Of a stretch of DNA of 64,000 bases, positions 1 through 9,873 are shown one piece after another. This stretch comes from Natrinema sp. HArc-T2 (GTDB taxonomy: Archaea; Halobacteriota; Halobacteria; Halobacteriales; Natrialbaceae): contig NZ_JBGUAZ010000002.1 in the NCBI RefSeq assembly GCF_041821085.1, forward strand, positions 496,001-560,000, given 5' to 3'. Under the pieces are notes generated by a model that ran no database searches, was not told where the DNA came from, and saw only the letters and a program-made list of their open reading frames with translations. Position 1 is the first letter of the stretch, and the number at the start of each line of letters is the position of its first letter. A program made the translations under genes and the position numbers.

Positions 1-179
1 GAGTGAACTGGCGACCGCCTTCGGTTCGTGCTCCGAAGCGTGATTTATGGTGCCACTGCACCAGTTCCGTCCCGCACCACTCTATAGTAGATGATAGTGC
101 TATATTGTGGTGTGTATTGTCATACCATTCTAGCAGAAGAAGGTATCAATTTTTATGTTCTCAGGCTAAACGTCCGTTG
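1..179. other. Left-edge non-coding leader region
   Basis: An open frame continues upstream of the halocyanin ATG at 180, but its residues are Cys/Trp/Arg-rich and not haloarchaeal in composition, so it is read as non-coding. The stretch holds an imperfect hairpin (arms 75-87 and 100-112, about two mismatches) and the halocyanin promoter. Confidence 0.6.
151..157 (+). promoter_or_regulatory. TATA box of halocyanin 1
   Basis: The AT-rich heptamer TTTTATG is centred about 26 bases before the ATG at 180. This is the spacing expected for a leaderless haloarchaeal transcript, and it decides the start codon against the longer open frame. Confidence 0.6.
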
Positions 180-692
<513 letters not shown>

Positions 693-970
693 CTCCACAA
701 CCAGTTGGGTTACGACGTCGAATTCGACCTCTGACTGAATCGAATTCGTCGCCGTTCGTTCCGCTTCTCCCGTATTTTCTCCGCCAACGCTGGATGACCG
801 CCGATAGCGAACGCGGTCGCATCTCCCATTTCCTCTCCCCCATTTAATTCGGAAATAAATGCGTTCAAGCTTGTTACGAAATCAGGTACGATTTGTTCCG
901 ATCAGTGGACCCGTCGAACGGTGTTGCGGAACGGATTTCACTGCCTCGAGTGCGGTTACCCTCTGGGAGG

Positions 971-1061
971 GCGCAATCCTCGAGGGTACGGCCAGCAGCG
1001 AACTGGCGGTGTACCGCTGTGAACCCACCCACTGATGGAAGGCGAGAGCACGGTCGAATAA
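971..1061 (+). pseudogene. Remnant of a halocyanin C-terminal copper-binding end
   Basis: Read in frame from about 974, this gives ILEGTASSELAVYRCEPTH, which aligns with the end of the next gene (ILEFTASPEMTQYACHPHE). After the stop at the His codon, a frame shift restores MEGESTVE and a TAA at 1059-1061, matching MIGSIRVE and its stop. The DNA just past the stop (GTCGAATAACG) is also shared with the end of the gene finishing at 2187. It is therefore the disrupted 3' end of a third copper-domain copy. The upstream part of that domain can no longer be recognised. Confidence 0.7.
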
Positions 1062-1203
1062 CGACCCTCGATTGCTGCTCCTGACCGATTTTCCCTTATT
1101 TGAAAGGGACTTTAGGCTGTGGCTGGTTCCGGTCTGTGTGCTTCTTTCCCGTCTGCTGACCGCTATGTGGCCATAATATTTTCATACTTGTATGTAAGGA
1201 AGA

Positions 1204-1210
1204 CTTATAC
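1204..1210 (+). promoter_or_regulatory. TATA box of halocyanin 2
   Basis: CTTATAC is centred about 27 bases before the ATG at 1234. This supports a leaderless transcript starting at or near that ATG rather than the TTG two codons earlier. Confidence 0.55.
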
Positions 1211-1233
1211 GACTGGCGAGAAAGCGATTGAAT

Positions 1234-2187
1234 ATGTCTGAGAAAGATACTTTCCGCACTCGGCGAACAGTATTACAACTCGCCGGTGTTGCGGTCGCCA
1301 GTGGATCACTCGCGGGCTGTCTGGACGACAGCACCGGTGACGACGATGCGGACCCGACCAACGCCGGGACCATCGAGTCGGACGACAACAGCACCGACGA
1401 CAGTGAGGGGAGCGATGCCGACGATACCGACAATACTGTCCAGGGAATCGAAATCGAACCCGGAACGGCGATCGAGTTCGACGGACAGACGGCCGGCTGG
1501 GAAGGGATCGCGCCCTCCTCGATCGAGGGTGCGTTGAATCCGACGCTTGTCCTCACAGAAGGAGAAACGTACGAGATGGGCTGGACGATCGGTGACGGCG
1601 CCCAGCACAACATCGCAATCCGTAACGACAACGGCGCGGTCGTCGACGACCTCGCGACGGAGGGCGTCGTCGAGCCCAGAGACCAGTGGCTCGAGTTCGA
1701 GGCCAGCAGCGAGATGACCACGTACGTCTGTAAGTTCCACGAGACGACGATGGTCGGCGAAATCGTGATCGTGGACAGTGACGGGACGGTGGTGGAGTCG
1801 GATACCACCACTGACGACGAGCCCGACGAGACCGTGGACACGTACGGGAAGACGGTCGAACTCGAGCCCGGTGCGGACATCCGGTTCAGCGGCCAGACTG
1901 TCTCTTGGGAAGGACTCTCGCCAGCCGCACTCGAGGGCGTCGAAAATCCAACGCTCGTTCTGCAGGAAGGCGAAGACTACTCGATCGGCTGGACTGACGG
2001 CGACGGTGCCATGCACAATCTGCAAATCCGCAATGACAGCGATGAAATCGTTAACGGGCTCGAGACGCCTATGGTCACGGAGCCAGACAAAGATCAGATC
2101 CTCGAGTTTACCGCCAGCCCTGAGATGACGCAGTACGCCTGTCACCCACACGAGACCACGATGATCGGCTCAATCCGGGTCGAATAA
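1234..2187 (+). CDS. Two-domain halocyanin-like blue copper lipoprotein
   Basis: A 317-residue Tat-exported lipoprotein (RR at residues 10-11, lipobox SLAGC with Cys29) followed by an Asp/Ser/Thr-rich linker and two tandem plastocyanin-like domains (about 75-185 and 205-317). Each domain keeps the copper set: a His in a QHN or MHN motif, then C-x2-H-x3-M (CKFHETTM and CHPHETTM). The domains resemble each other and the single domain of the gene at 180, so the locus grew by domain duplication. An extracellular membrane-bound electron-transfer role is inferred. The two copper centres could pass electrons to each other. Confidence 0.88.
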   Translation: MSEKDTFRTRRTVLQLAGVAVASGSLAGCLDDSTGDDDADPTNAGTIESDDNSTDDSEGSDADDTDNTVQGIEIEPGTAIEFDGQTAGWEGIAPSSIEGALNPTLVLTEGETYEMGWTIGDGAQHNIAIRNDNGAVVDDLATEGVVEPRDQWLEFEASSEMTTYVCKFHETTMVGEIVIVDSDGTVVESDTTTDDEPDETVDTYGKTVELEPGADIRFSGQTVSWEGLSPAALEGVENPTLVLQEGEDYSIGWTDGDGAMHNLQIRNDSDEIVNGLETPMVTEPDKDQILEFTASPEMTQYACHPHETTMIGSIRVE

Positions 2188-2224
2188 CGGTCGTCGATTC
2201 GGAAACCGAACGCTCGAGCGCCAA

Positions 2225-3346
2225 TTACAATCCAGCGACGTCCTCGATGGCGTCGGTGAGTTCCTTGATGCTCTCGAGGTCGTGTTCGCCCATATGTCCG
2301 ATGCGGAACGTCTTCTCGCCGAGCTGTGAGCCGTAGCCGTTCGAGAAGACGAAGTCGTACTCCTCGCTGACGGTCTCGATGGTTTCCGCGACGTCGATCC
2401 CCTGCGTGTTCTCGATACAGCTCACCGTCTGGGACTCGTAGCCCTCCTCGGGGAACATATCGAAGTGCTCGCGGGCCCACTCGCGGGTGTACTCTGCCAT
2501 CTCGCGGTGGCGCTGGTCGCGGGCGTCGTGACCTTCCTCGAGCATGTGTTTCATCTGCTTGCGGTAGGCCAGCATGATCGGGATCGCGGGCGTGGAGTGA
2601 GTCTGGCCTTTGCGCTCGTAGTAGTCGATCGTCCGCTGGAAGCCGCCGTACCACGACGCCGAATCTTTCTCGAGTTCGCGCTCGTAGGCATCGTCGCTGA
2701 CGACACAGATCGCCAGGCCCGGCGGCATGGCGAAGGCCTTCTGTGAGGAGGCGAAGATCACGTCGATGTTGTGCTCGTCGATGTCGACGTAGTCGCCACC
2801 GAGCGAGGAGACGGCGTCGACGACGAAGTAGGTGTCAGGATAGTCGGCGATCACGTCGCCGATCTCCTCGACGGGGTTGCGCACGCCCGTCGAACTCTCG
2901 TTCATCACGGTTGCGACCACGTCGTAGTCGGTGTCGCTTTCCTCGAGTTCCGCGCGGATGTCCTCGGGCTTGATGGCCTGGCCCCACTCGTACTCGAGGC
3001 GGTCGACGTTTTTGCCCAGTCGCTCGGCGACGTTGGCGTGGCGCTCGCTGAAGCTGCCACAGGTCGGGACGAGGATGTTCTCGTCGACGAGGTTGAGCGT
3101 CGACGCTTCCCAGAACTCCGTCCCCGAGCCCGTGAGGATGACGACCTCGTTGTCGGTGCCGAGGAATTCTTTGGTGTCCTCGACGATGGTCGTATAGAGG
3201 TCGGTCATGCGGTCCATGCGGTGGCCGAACATCGGCTCGCACATCGACTCGATGACGTCGTCGCGGACTTCGGTCGGCCCCGGAATGTACAGCTTCTTAT
3301 CGGGATAGTCGTCTTTGTATTCCTGTTTCTTGGTCACGGAAACCAC
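2225..3346 (-). CDS. Class V aminotransferase (alanine-glyoxylate / serine-pyruvate type)
   Basis: A 373-residue cytoplasmic PLP enzyme of the fold-type I, class V group that moves amino groups between small amino acids and glyoxylate or pyruvate. Visible motifs are the N-terminal YIPGPTEV, the GSGTEFWEAS phosphate-binding loop and the SSQKAF motif carrying the Schiff-base lysine. The central VVDAVSSLGG holds the Asp that contacts the pyridine nitrogen. The reading starts at a GTG; a second GTG three codons inside (3337) is an equally good start and has GGTGG just upstream. The exact substrate cannot be told from sequence. Confidence 0.85.
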   Translation of the reverse strand: MVSVTKKQEYKDDYPDKKLYIPGPTEVRDDVIESMCEPMFGHRMDRMTDLYTTIVEDTKEFLGTDNEVVILTGSGTEFWEASTLNLVDENILVPTCGSFSERHANVAERLGKNVDRLEYEWGQAIKPEDIRAELEESDTDYDVVATVMNESSTGVRNPVEEIGDVIADYPDTYFVVDAVSSLGGDYVDIDEHNIDVIFASSQKAFAMPPGLAICVVSDDAYERELEKDSASWYGGFQRTIDYYERKGQTHSTPAIPIMLAYRKQMKHMLEEGHDARDQRHREMAEYTREWAREHFDMFPEEGYESQTVSCIENTQGIDVAETIETVSEEYDFVFSNGYGSQLGEKTFRIGHMGEHDLESIKELTDAIEDVAGL

Positions 3347-3465
3347 CTAAGTACGCTCCACTGCGTCGCGCGGTGGTATGGTACTTTTGATACCGCACCG
3401 GAACGGGTTGGTGGTCGGACTCCCGCGACTGCGTTCAGGATGAAGCCACGCAAAACGAGCGGCGG

Positions 3466-3756
3466 TTACTGAATGTGTCCTTCGCGACGGAGCTGATCGG
3501 CGTCGCTTTTCTCGTAGCGCCAGGTGATGTCGGCCTTTTCGTCCTGCCAGTCCCAGGGTTCGACGAGGACCACGTCGTCTTCGCGGATCCAGATGCGTTT
3601 TTGCATCTTGCCGGGAATGCGTGCGGTGCGCTCTTTCCCGTCGGCACAGCGTACTTTCACGCGATTCGCCCCGAGCATGTTCGTGACGGTCGCGAAGACC
3701 TCGTCGTCCTCGGGCATCCGGAGGTTCTTCCGACCGCCATCTCCGTCGTCGCTCAT
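3466..3756 (-). CDS. eif1a: Translation initiation factor aIF-1A
   Basis: A 96-residue OB-fold S1-like protein that binds the A-site region of the small ribosomal subunit and helps initiator tRNA placement. The core has the typical order [15 protein letters not shown], then [18 protein letters not shown], then [15 protein letters not shown]. The length is normal for archaeal aIF-1A. A TATA-like TTTAACCC (minus-strand sense GGGTTAAA) lies about 28 bases before the ATG, indicating a leaderless message. The family assignment is secure. Confidence 0.95.
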   Translation of the reverse strand: MSDDGDGGRKNLRMPEDDEVFATVTNMLGANRVKVRCADGKERTARIPGKMQKRIWIREDDVVLVEPWDWQDEKADITWRYEKSDADQLRREGHIQ

Positions 3757-3905
3757 GGCGGCGGCTTCGCGTTCAAGCGGTTTAACCCTTTATCGTTTCT
3801 TCGCCCTCTCGTTGGGCACAGCCGACAGTCTCGGCTACTGGCGACCGCTGTCGAGCGGCGCGGGGAACCACGCTGCTTATTTCGCTTGGCTCTCGACGCG
3901 TGGAT

Positions 3906-4085
3906 ATGTTACGAAACCTCGGTGCGGTCGGCGTCGTCGGAATCGTGCTCTTGCTCGCCGGCATCGCACTCGTCGCGTACGAGAGCCTCTTGATCGCCGC
4001 GGGGATGGCCCTCATCCTCGCCGGCCTCGGACTGGTCGTCAAATCCCTGGTTTCGAGGATGCTCCAGAGCTTCGGGATGTTCTGA
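3906..4085 (+). CDS. Small two-helix membrane protein (DUF7470-like)
   Basis: A 59-residue protein consisting almost entirely of two hydrophobic helices (about 8-26 and 29-48) with a short basic end. It resembles a small haloarchaeal membrane family that I recall as DUF7470, though I cannot confirm this by search. The ATG at 3906 is preferred over the GTG two codons upstream. No function is known. It lies just ahead of another small membrane protein gene on the same strand. Confidence 0.6.
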   Translation: MLRNLGAVGVVGIVLLLAGIALVAYESLLIAAGMALILAGLGLVVKSLVSRMLQSFGMF

Positions 4086-4153
4086 TCGCTCGAGCGGCGA
4101 TCGACCCGGAACCGGGGGTCAAGCGTTTTGCGCTTGGGCCGCGTACTGTCCGT

Positions 4154-4414
4154 ATGGAATACACGCTCCAGTACTACGACCTCGTCTTGAGCGGTATCGG
4201 AGCGAGCCTCGGCCTCGGAGCCCTCATCGGCTACGCGACCGCCGTCTCGTTTTTGGCTGCGATCGTCGGCTTCGGCGGCGTCGCGATCGCGCTCATCACC
4301 CACGCGCTGTTCATCAACGGGCCGGTCGACGACACCGACGATCTGACCGAGGAGGTCGCGCTCGAGGAGGTGCCACAGGTGTTGTCGCCGATCGAACCCG
4401 GTCCCGAATCGTAA
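4154..4414 (+). CDS. Small membrane protein, function unknown
   Basis: An 86-residue protein with two predicted transmembrane helices (about 9-31 and 34-54) and a Glu-rich cytoplasmic-type tail ending in PGPES. The start is set at the ATG at 4154, where the hydrophobic N-terminus begins. The longer open frame upstream overlaps the preceding gene and is not protein-like. The pair 3906/4154 may be co-transcribed. Function unknown. Confidence 0.7.
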   Translation: MEYTLQYYDLVLSGIGASLGLGALIGYATAVSFLAAIVGFGGVAIALITHALFINGPVDDTDDLTEEVALEEVPQVLSPIEPGPES

Positions 4415-4435
4415 CGGACAGCGACTCGAACCCCG

Positions 4436-6412
4436 TCAGACCTCGTTGTTCCCGGCGCGGTGCTCGCTGATGAGCTGGTCGACCATCGCTGCTTTCCGAT
4501 CCCGTTTCCGGGCTTCGGCGCGCTCGTGCCAGTCGTCGATGACCGCCTCGACGTCGTCCTCGCGGGCGACGGCGAGTTCGTCGACCTCCTGCATGGCGAC
4601 GTCATCGGCGGGCCCGACCGGGATCTCGGCGTCGAAGAGGATCTCGTCGGCGATCTCCGAGAGGCCGCCGTCTTTGAGGATCACGCGGGGGTCGAACTCG
4701 GCCATGAGTTCGGCCGTCGACCGGCCCGCGCCGCTTGCATCCCGAATGTAGACCACGTCCCCGCTGGCGATGCCGTACTGGTCGTCGGCCTCGCGGATCG
4801 CGCCTTTCGTAAACTTCTCGACGACCTTGACCGGGACCAACCCCTCTTTCTTCGCGGAGACATCGCTGAAGTTCGAGTGATCGAGCTTCCAGAGGGCCTT
4901 CATCCGCTCGACCTTCTTTTCGAGTTCCTCGACCTCCTCGCGAGCCTCGTCGCGTTCGCGCTCGAGCCGGTTTGCCTTTCGCTCTAAGCGGCTCACCTCG
5001 CGGTCTTTGCGGACTTCCTTGCGCTCCTGGCGTCTGGCACCGCTGAGGCTGTTCTCGAGTTCGTTGATCCGTTCGTCGCGGTCCTCGACGCGCCCCTCGA
5101 GAGTGTCGACGTGTGATTTGAGCCGCTCGACCTGCCGCTCGAGGGAGTTGATCCGCTTTTCTTCGGCGGTAAGCTCGCGGGGCTCGTGCTCGGTCGCGTC
5201 GTCCTCGCTGTCGCCCTCGTCGTCGCGCAGGTCCCGCAGGACGGCTTCGACGCTTTCCTCGCCGGCGACGACGCGAGCAGTGACTTCGCCACGATCCATG
5301 CCCGGCGGGAGCTTGGCGGCGATCCGCTCGAACTGGTCTTCGTGGGCGTCGAGGGCGTACAGTGCGGCCGCCATCGCGTCGCGCTGGTGGTCGTTCTCAT
5401 ACGGATGCTCGCGCGTGCGATGTTGTTTCTCGTCGACCGGCAGGTCCCGCGTGGGCGTCCAGGCTGCGGCGTCGAAGCTCCGGCGGAACTTCTCGACGGT
5501 TTCGGGGATCGGCGTCACGTCGGCCGCGACGATGATCGGCCGACCGCGCTCGACGATCCACTCGATCACCTCGGCGGTGTCGCTGGTCCGTGAACTCCAG
5601 ACATCGAGTACCTCCCCCTCGAGGCTGACGATGGCGACGGCGGTGGTCGTCCCGGGGTCGATCCCGACGATGACGTGGTCACGGCGTTTGACCAGTGGCC
5701 GGAACTCGATCCCGTCGCGACGCTCGCGTTCGATTTCGACGCGGACGTCGCCCGACCGGTTGCGCGAGACGGGGATATCGCTCGGGCGCGCTTCGACGGT
5801 GAAGACGGCGTTGGCGAAGCCGCCGTAGGCCTCGCGGACGTCTCGCTCGTACTCGAGGTTCGCCTCTTCGAGTGCCGACTCGACCTCGCGGGCCCGTTTT
5901 CTGACCGAGCCGTGGATGCGGCGGGTGTAGCGATCCTCGCTCCAGCCGCCGCTGCCGGTCGAACGGCCTCGGGAGACTTTGACCTCTGTCGTATCGGTAA
6001 ACGCCGACACTTCGTGGCCGACGTTGTGGGCGGCCAGCCGGGCCGCGGCTTCGGCCTCTTGCATCGGATCCTTCCCGTAGGGGATCCCGTGGCGTTTCGC
6101 GACGCGAGACAGCGGCTCCGGCTGTTCGGCACCTGTCACCTGGACGAGCCGCGTATCGGCAGGTAACGAGCCGAGAAAGTGGATCAGCTGATCCTTGTCG
6201 GCGGCGAGCTCGTACATGTTGTCGGTCGCGACGATCGCCGGCTCCTCGTCGTCGATCAACCGCCTGAGTTTCCGGTGGGAGACGACGTCCCGGCTGACAT
6301 CGTCGCCGTCGTAAACCGCCAGTGCGTACGATGGCGCGTCACCGCGCACGTCACCGCTCTGAATGTCGACACCGAAGACGACCGCATCGAGCGCACTCGT
6401 TCGCGTACTCAC
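4436..6412 (-). CDS. DUF460 family RNase H/RuvC-fold protein
   Basis: A 658-residue member of the archaeal DUF460 (COG2433) group, predicted nucleases of the RuvC/YqgF fold. The N-terminal part begins FGVDIQSGD. A RuvC-like strand VGIDPGTTTAVAI is near residues 250-262 and HPYENDHQRDAMA near 345, which carry the acidic residues expected for metal binding. A long Glu/Arg-rich coiled coil follows (about 400-500), then a C-terminal region of mixed structure. It starts at a GTG. The biological substrate is unknown for the family; nuclease activity is inferred from fold only. Confidence 0.8.
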   Translation of the reverse strand: MSTRTSALDAVVFGVDIQSGDVRGDAPSYALAVYDGDDVSRDVVSHRKLRRLIDDEEPAIVATDNMYELAADKDQLIHFLGSLPADTRLVQVTGAEQPEPLSRVAKRHGIPYGKDPMQEAEAAARLAAHNVGHEVSAFTDTTEVKVSRGRSTGSGGWSEDRYTRRIHGSVRKRAREVESALEEANLEYERDVREAYGGFANAVFTVEARPSDIPVSRNRSGDVRVEIERERRDGIEFRPLVKRRDHVIVGIDPGTTTAVAIVSLEGEVLDVWSSRTSDTAEVIEWIVERGRPIIVAADVTPIPETVEKFRRSFDAAAWTPTRDLPVDEKQHRTREHPYENDHQRDAMAAALYALDAHEDQFERIAAKLPPGMDRGEVTARVVAGEESVEAVLRDLRDDEGDSEDDATEHEPRELTAEEKRINSLERQVERLKSHVDTLEGRVEDRDERINELENSLSGARRQERKEVRKDREVSRLERKANRLERERDEAREEVEELEKKVERMKALWKLDHSNFSDVSAKKEGLVPVKVVEKFTKGAIREADDQYGIASGDVVYIRDASGAGRSTAELMAEFDPRVILKDGGLSEIADEILFDAEIPVGPADDVAMQEVDELAVAREDDVEAVIDDWHERAEARKRDRKAAMVDQLISEHRAGNNEV

Positions 6413-6475
6413 AGGCGCCTCTAGGAACGAGTCGGCTATAAATCCGGCGCGGGTTTCGCGGTGATCGCCGGTCGA

Positions 6476-7417
6476 TTACTCCTCGCTGTCGGGATACGGA
6501 ATCTCGAGTTTTTGCCCGTCGTCGGGGACACAGACGTTCTCGGCCTCGCCCGCGAAGACCTCACGGGCCTGCCCGAGGTGGTCGCCCGCGTAGCCGGCAT
6601 AGCGCGACGAGATGTGCATCAGTGCGAGCCGATCCGCGCCGGCTCGGTTTGCGATCTCGGCGGCCTGCCGAGCCGTCGCGTGGGCAGTATCGGTGGCCCG
6701 ATCGGCGCTGTCGTCGGCGAACGTCGCGTCGTGGATCAGTAAGTCTGGTTCGTCGGTGACCTCGATCGTCGCCTCCGCGGGGCGGGTGTCACCGGTGTAG
6801 ACGATCGACCGACCGGGCCGGGGCTCGCCGACGACCTGCTCGGGGTCGACGACGGTGCCGTCCTCGAGTTCGACGGATTCGCCTTCGTGGAGTTTCGAGA
6901 ACTTCGGGCCGACGGGAACGCCGAGTTCCTCGGCGCGCTCGCGGTCGAACCGGCCCTTGCGGTCGTCTTCGACGAGCGCGTAGCCGACCGATCGAGTGTC
7001 GTGGTCGGTCGCGAACGCACGGACCTCGTACTCGTCGGCGCGGTAGGCGACGTCGCCGCCGCCGACCTCGTTGATCCGCACCGGAAACGAGGGGCGGTTC
7101 CCGAGGGCGTTGACGAGCGACTTGAGCTGGCGGCGCGTGCCGTGGGGTGTGTGGATCGCCAGCGGCTCCGTCCGATCGTTGAAGGCCATCGTCTCGAGCA
7201 GCCCCGGTATTCCGAGGACGTGGTCGCCGTGGAGGTGCGTGACGAACAGGTGCGAGATCGAAAAGCCGGTGCCAAAGCGCATCATCTGGCGCTGAGTTCC
7301 CTCACCGGCATCGAACAACAGTCCCTCGCCCTCACGGGCGACGAAGACGCTGCTTGGGTTCCGTTCGGTCGTCGGAATCGCCCCGGCCGTCCCCAGAAAC
7401 GTCACGCGAAGCGGCAT
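6476..7417 (-). CDS. rnz: Ribonuclease Z (tRNA 3' end processing)
   Basis: A 313-residue metallo-beta-lactamase-fold endonuclease that cuts the 3' trailer from tRNA precursors. The signature T-H-L-H-G-D-H lies at about 60-66. Further metal ligands are seen in VYTGDTRP and in the C-terminal LMHISSRYAG. The N-terminal LGTAGAIPTTERNPSS is typical of RNase Z. The length matches archaeal and bacterial single-domain (short) forms. It sits just upstream of the DUF460 gene on the same strand with about 60 bases between them, so the two may share a transcript. Confidence 0.93.
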   Translation of the reverse strand: MPLRVTFLGTAGAIPTTERNPSSVFVAREGEGLLFDAGEGTQRQMMRFGTGFSISHLFVTHLHGDHVLGIPGLLETMAFNDRTEPLAIHTPHGTRRQLKSLVNALGNRPSFPVRINEVGGGDVAYRADEYEVRAFATDHDTRSVGYALVEDDRKGRFDRERAEELGVPVGPKFSKLHEGESVELEDGTVVDPEQVVGEPRPGRSIVYTGDTRPAEATIEVTDEPDLLIHDATFADDSADRATDTAHATARQAAEIANRAGADRLALMHISSRYAGYAGDHLGQAREVFAGEAENVCVPDDGQKLEIPYPDSEE

Positions 7418-7674
7418 TGGTCGACGTTCAACGGGCCGTGGCTAAACCGGCTTCGAATCGTGGGTGTGTCTGGGCTGTGTCTCCATGCCCGTCGGCTCGC
7501 GCGAGCCGGTGTCGGACACAGATACTATGGTATAGTAACCCAAACCATCTGTCGGCTGTGCCTACCGACTGACGGATCGTTCGAGACGCACCCTTTGAAC
7601 TGTGTTATCGATTTGCAAACAGTCAGCGCGTTTTACGGTCGTCGAACCCGAAGCCAAATGCGACGGCACCCCCA

Positions 7675-8769
7675 ATGAGCTCGAGAGTGACGTTCGGGAC
7701 GTTCAAGCGGATCGGCGCGATCCTGATCGCGATCGCGATCGTCATCGCGGCCGGAATCCTCGTCGGGCAGGCACCTGCCATCTTCGGCGTCGAGGAAGAG
7801 CCGGACGCGTCGATCACGTTCGACGACCAGCGGGGCAACGGCACCAGTGTCACGATCCAGGAAGTGACCCTCTCTGACGGTGGCTACGTCGTCATCACCG
7901 ACGGCAGTGACCAACCGCTTGCCGTCTCCGACCGGCTCGAGGCCGGGACACACGAGAACGTGACCATCGAGCGCGAGGACGGCGCGAGCCGTGACCTCGT
8001 CGGACAGCTCACCGCGACGGCCCATCAGGATACCTCCGGGCAAGAGGGCTACGCCTACGAGGCCACGGACGGTGAGGAGGATCAACCGTACCTCGCGGAC
8101 GGGTTCCCGGTCAGCGACACCGCGACGGTGTTAAGCGGCGAAAGCGCGGTCAGCAATTCGTTCGTCGTCGACTCGATCGACGCGCCGTCATCGGCGACCA
8201 CGAACGAGACGATCTCCGTGAGCGCCCAGATCCGCAACCCGACCGAGTTCCAGGCCCAACAGCCCGTCGAGGTCCGCATCGGCGGGGCCGTCTTCGCCCG
8301 TCAGGTGTTCGAACTCGAGTCCGGCGAAGTCCGGAACGTGACCTTCGAGACGGAGACCAACGGCGCACCAGCCGGTAACCAGTCGATCGGCGTCTACACC
8401 GAGGACGACGGTGCGCTCAGCCGGATCGACCTCGAGTTCCACACCGAGCCCAGCGTCGCGGTCGACGACGCGAGCAACGAGAGTGTGATCGTCTCCGCGG
8501 CGATTCCCGAGGAGGGGTTCGTCGCACTCGACCGAGACGGAACGATCCTCGGTACGAGCGAGCGACTCGACCCCGGCGAGCACGGGAACGTCACCATCGA
8601 CCTGCCGGCTGACACGTCGATTGACGCGGACGACGAGCTGACGGCCATCCTCTACGCTGGTGATCCGGGCACCGTCGATGCGGCCACCCCGATCGAGTCC
8701 GGGGGCGAGCCGGTACAGACGACGTTCACGTTCGGGGCCGTGGCCGGCGACTCCGGTGACGACGAGTAA
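7675..8769 (+). CDS. Surface-exposed DUF7282-type repeat protein
   Basis: A 364-residue protein with one N-terminal transmembrane helix (about 11-30) and a long acidic extracellular part. Two stretches (about 43-145 and 258-355) share the pattern of a hydrophobic strand, VVITDG or VALDRDG, then a D-RLE/DPGEH-NVTI loop and a final LTA strand. This resembles the haloarchaeal DUF7282 module. Between them is a CARDB-like beta domain (about 160-250) with NETISVSAQIRN. It is probably a cell-surface beta-sandwich protein; the ligand is unknown. Confidence 0.65.
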   Translation: MSSRVTFGTFKRIGAILIAIAIVIAAGILVGQAPAIFGVEEEPDASITFDDQRGNGTSVTIQEVTLSDGGYVVITDGSDQPLAVSDRLEAGTHENVTIEREDGASRDLVGQLTATAHQDTSGQEGYAYEATDGEEDQPYLADGFPVSDTATVLSGESAVSNSFVVDSIDAPSSATTNETISVSAQIRNPTEFQAQQPVEVRIGGAVFARQVFELESGEVRNVTFETETNGAPAGNQSIGVYTEDDGALSRIDLEFHTEPSVAVDDASNESVIVSAAIPEEGFVALDRDGTILGTSERLDPGEHGNVTIDLPADTSIDADDELTAILYAGDPGTVDAATPIESGGEPVQTTFTFGAVAGDSGDDE

Positions 8770-8808
8770 CCGACCGATTCTTACCCGGGCCGGCCCTACC
8801 CGCGTTCG

Positions 8809-9816
8809 ATGGACGCGCCGCTGTGGACCGAAACCCACGCCCCGGAGCTGGCCGAGTTGCCACAGGACGACGCTCGCGAGTACCTACAGCGAGCCGTCGC
8901 AGAGCCGATCAACCTCCTTCTGCAGGGACCGCCGGGAAGCGGGAAGACGGCTGCAGCGCGCGCACTCGCCCGCAAAGCCCACGAGGACCCGGACAACGAC
9001 TTCGTCGAAATCAACGTCGCTGACTTCTTCAGCCGGACCAAAACCGAGATCAAGAACGACCCGCGGTTCGAACACTTCCTCGTCGGTCGCTCGTCGCTGT
9101 CGAAACGGGACATGATCAACCACGTCCTCAAAGAATCCGCCAGTTACGCGCCTGTCTCGGGCGGGTACACAACGATCCTGCTGGACAACGCCGAAGACGT
9201 CCGCGAGGACTTCCAGCAGGCGCTGCGCCGGATCATGGAACAACACCACCGGACGACCCAGTTCATCGTCGCGACGCGCCAGCCGACCAAGCTCATTCCG
9301 CCGATCCGCTCGCGGTGTTTCCCCGTCTCTTTCCGCTCGCCGACCAGCGAGGAGCTCGTGACCGTCCTCGAGCGGATCGTCGAGCGCGAGGGGGTCGAGT
9401 ACGACGCTGACGGCCTCGAGTTCGTCGCCGGGTACGCCGACGGCAACATCCGGCAGGCGATTCTGGCGGCCCAGACGACCGTCGAGGACGAAGGCAAGCT
9501 CACGATGAGTGCGGCCTACGAGACCCTCGGCGAGGTCGGACTCGAAGACGAGATCGAGTCGATGCTCGACGACGCCGAGGCCGGCGAGTTCACCGACGCC
9601 CGGTCGACGCTCGACGACCTGCTCGTCGACGAGGGGCTGGATGGGACCGAGGTACTTGAGTCGATCCTCGGGGTGGCTCGCACGCGCTATCAGGGACCAC
9701 AACTGGCACGAGTCCACCGGCTCGCTGCCGACATCGAGTTCGAGCTGCACGAGGGGACCAGCGACCGCATCCACGTCTCGCATCTGCTCGCCGAACTGGG
9801 TCGCAACGCCGAATAG
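8809..9816 (+). CDS. AAA+ ATPase, replication factor C small-subunit-like (RfcC type)
   Basis: A 335-residue clamp-loader-type ATPase. The Walker A GPPGSGKT is at about 43-50. The Walker B position reads LLDNAED, where clamp loaders usually have LDEAD. The SRC motif is intact (IRSRCFPV), and the C-terminal domain resembles RFC collar helices. Haloarchaea normally carry extra RFC small subunits besides RfcA and RfcB, and this fits the third type. It would help load PCNA (encoded at 38293-39036). A TATA-like ATTCTTACCC about 27 bases upstream suggests a leaderless mRNA. Confidence 0.8.
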   Translation: MDAPLWTETHAPELAELPQDDAREYLQRAVAEPINLLLQGPPGSGKTAAARALARKAHEDPDNDFVEINVADFFSRTKTEIKNDPRFEHFLVGRSSLSKRDMINHVLKESASYAPVSGGYTTILLDNAEDVREDFQQALRRIMEQHHRTTQFIVATRQPTKLIPPIRSRCFPVSFRSPTSEELVTVLERIVEREGVEYDADGLEFVAGYADGNIRQAILAAQTTVEDEGKLTMSAAYETLGEVGLEDEIESMLDDAEAGEFTDARSTLDDLLVDEGLDGTEVLESILGVARTRYQGPQLARVHRLAADIEFELHEGTSDRIHVSHLLAELGRNAE

Positions 9817-9873
9817 ACGACTCTCGTGCCGTGATCGAAGCATCTTTCTCCGCGCTGGGGGTGAGCACTCTGT

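Larger units (their letters stand above)
693..1233. other. Intergenic region between the halocyanin genes
   Basis: About 540 bases without an intact gene. It contains the decayed halocyanin fragment listed separately (971-1061) and, near its right end, the promoter of the second halocyanin. Nothing else was recognised. Confidence 0.6.

Noticed and set aside
3..179. Upstream extension of the first halocyanin frame
   Set aside because: It would place a non-haloarchaeal leader before a normal Tat signal, and a TATA box lies inside it.
2771..3472. 233-residue plus-strand frame opposite the aminotransferase
   Set aside because: The minus-strand product has all catalytic motifs, so this is a shadow frame.
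7500..7560. Palindrome ACTATGGTATAGT before the DUF7282 gene
   Set aside because: Short and single; no second copy or clear position relative to a promoter was found.
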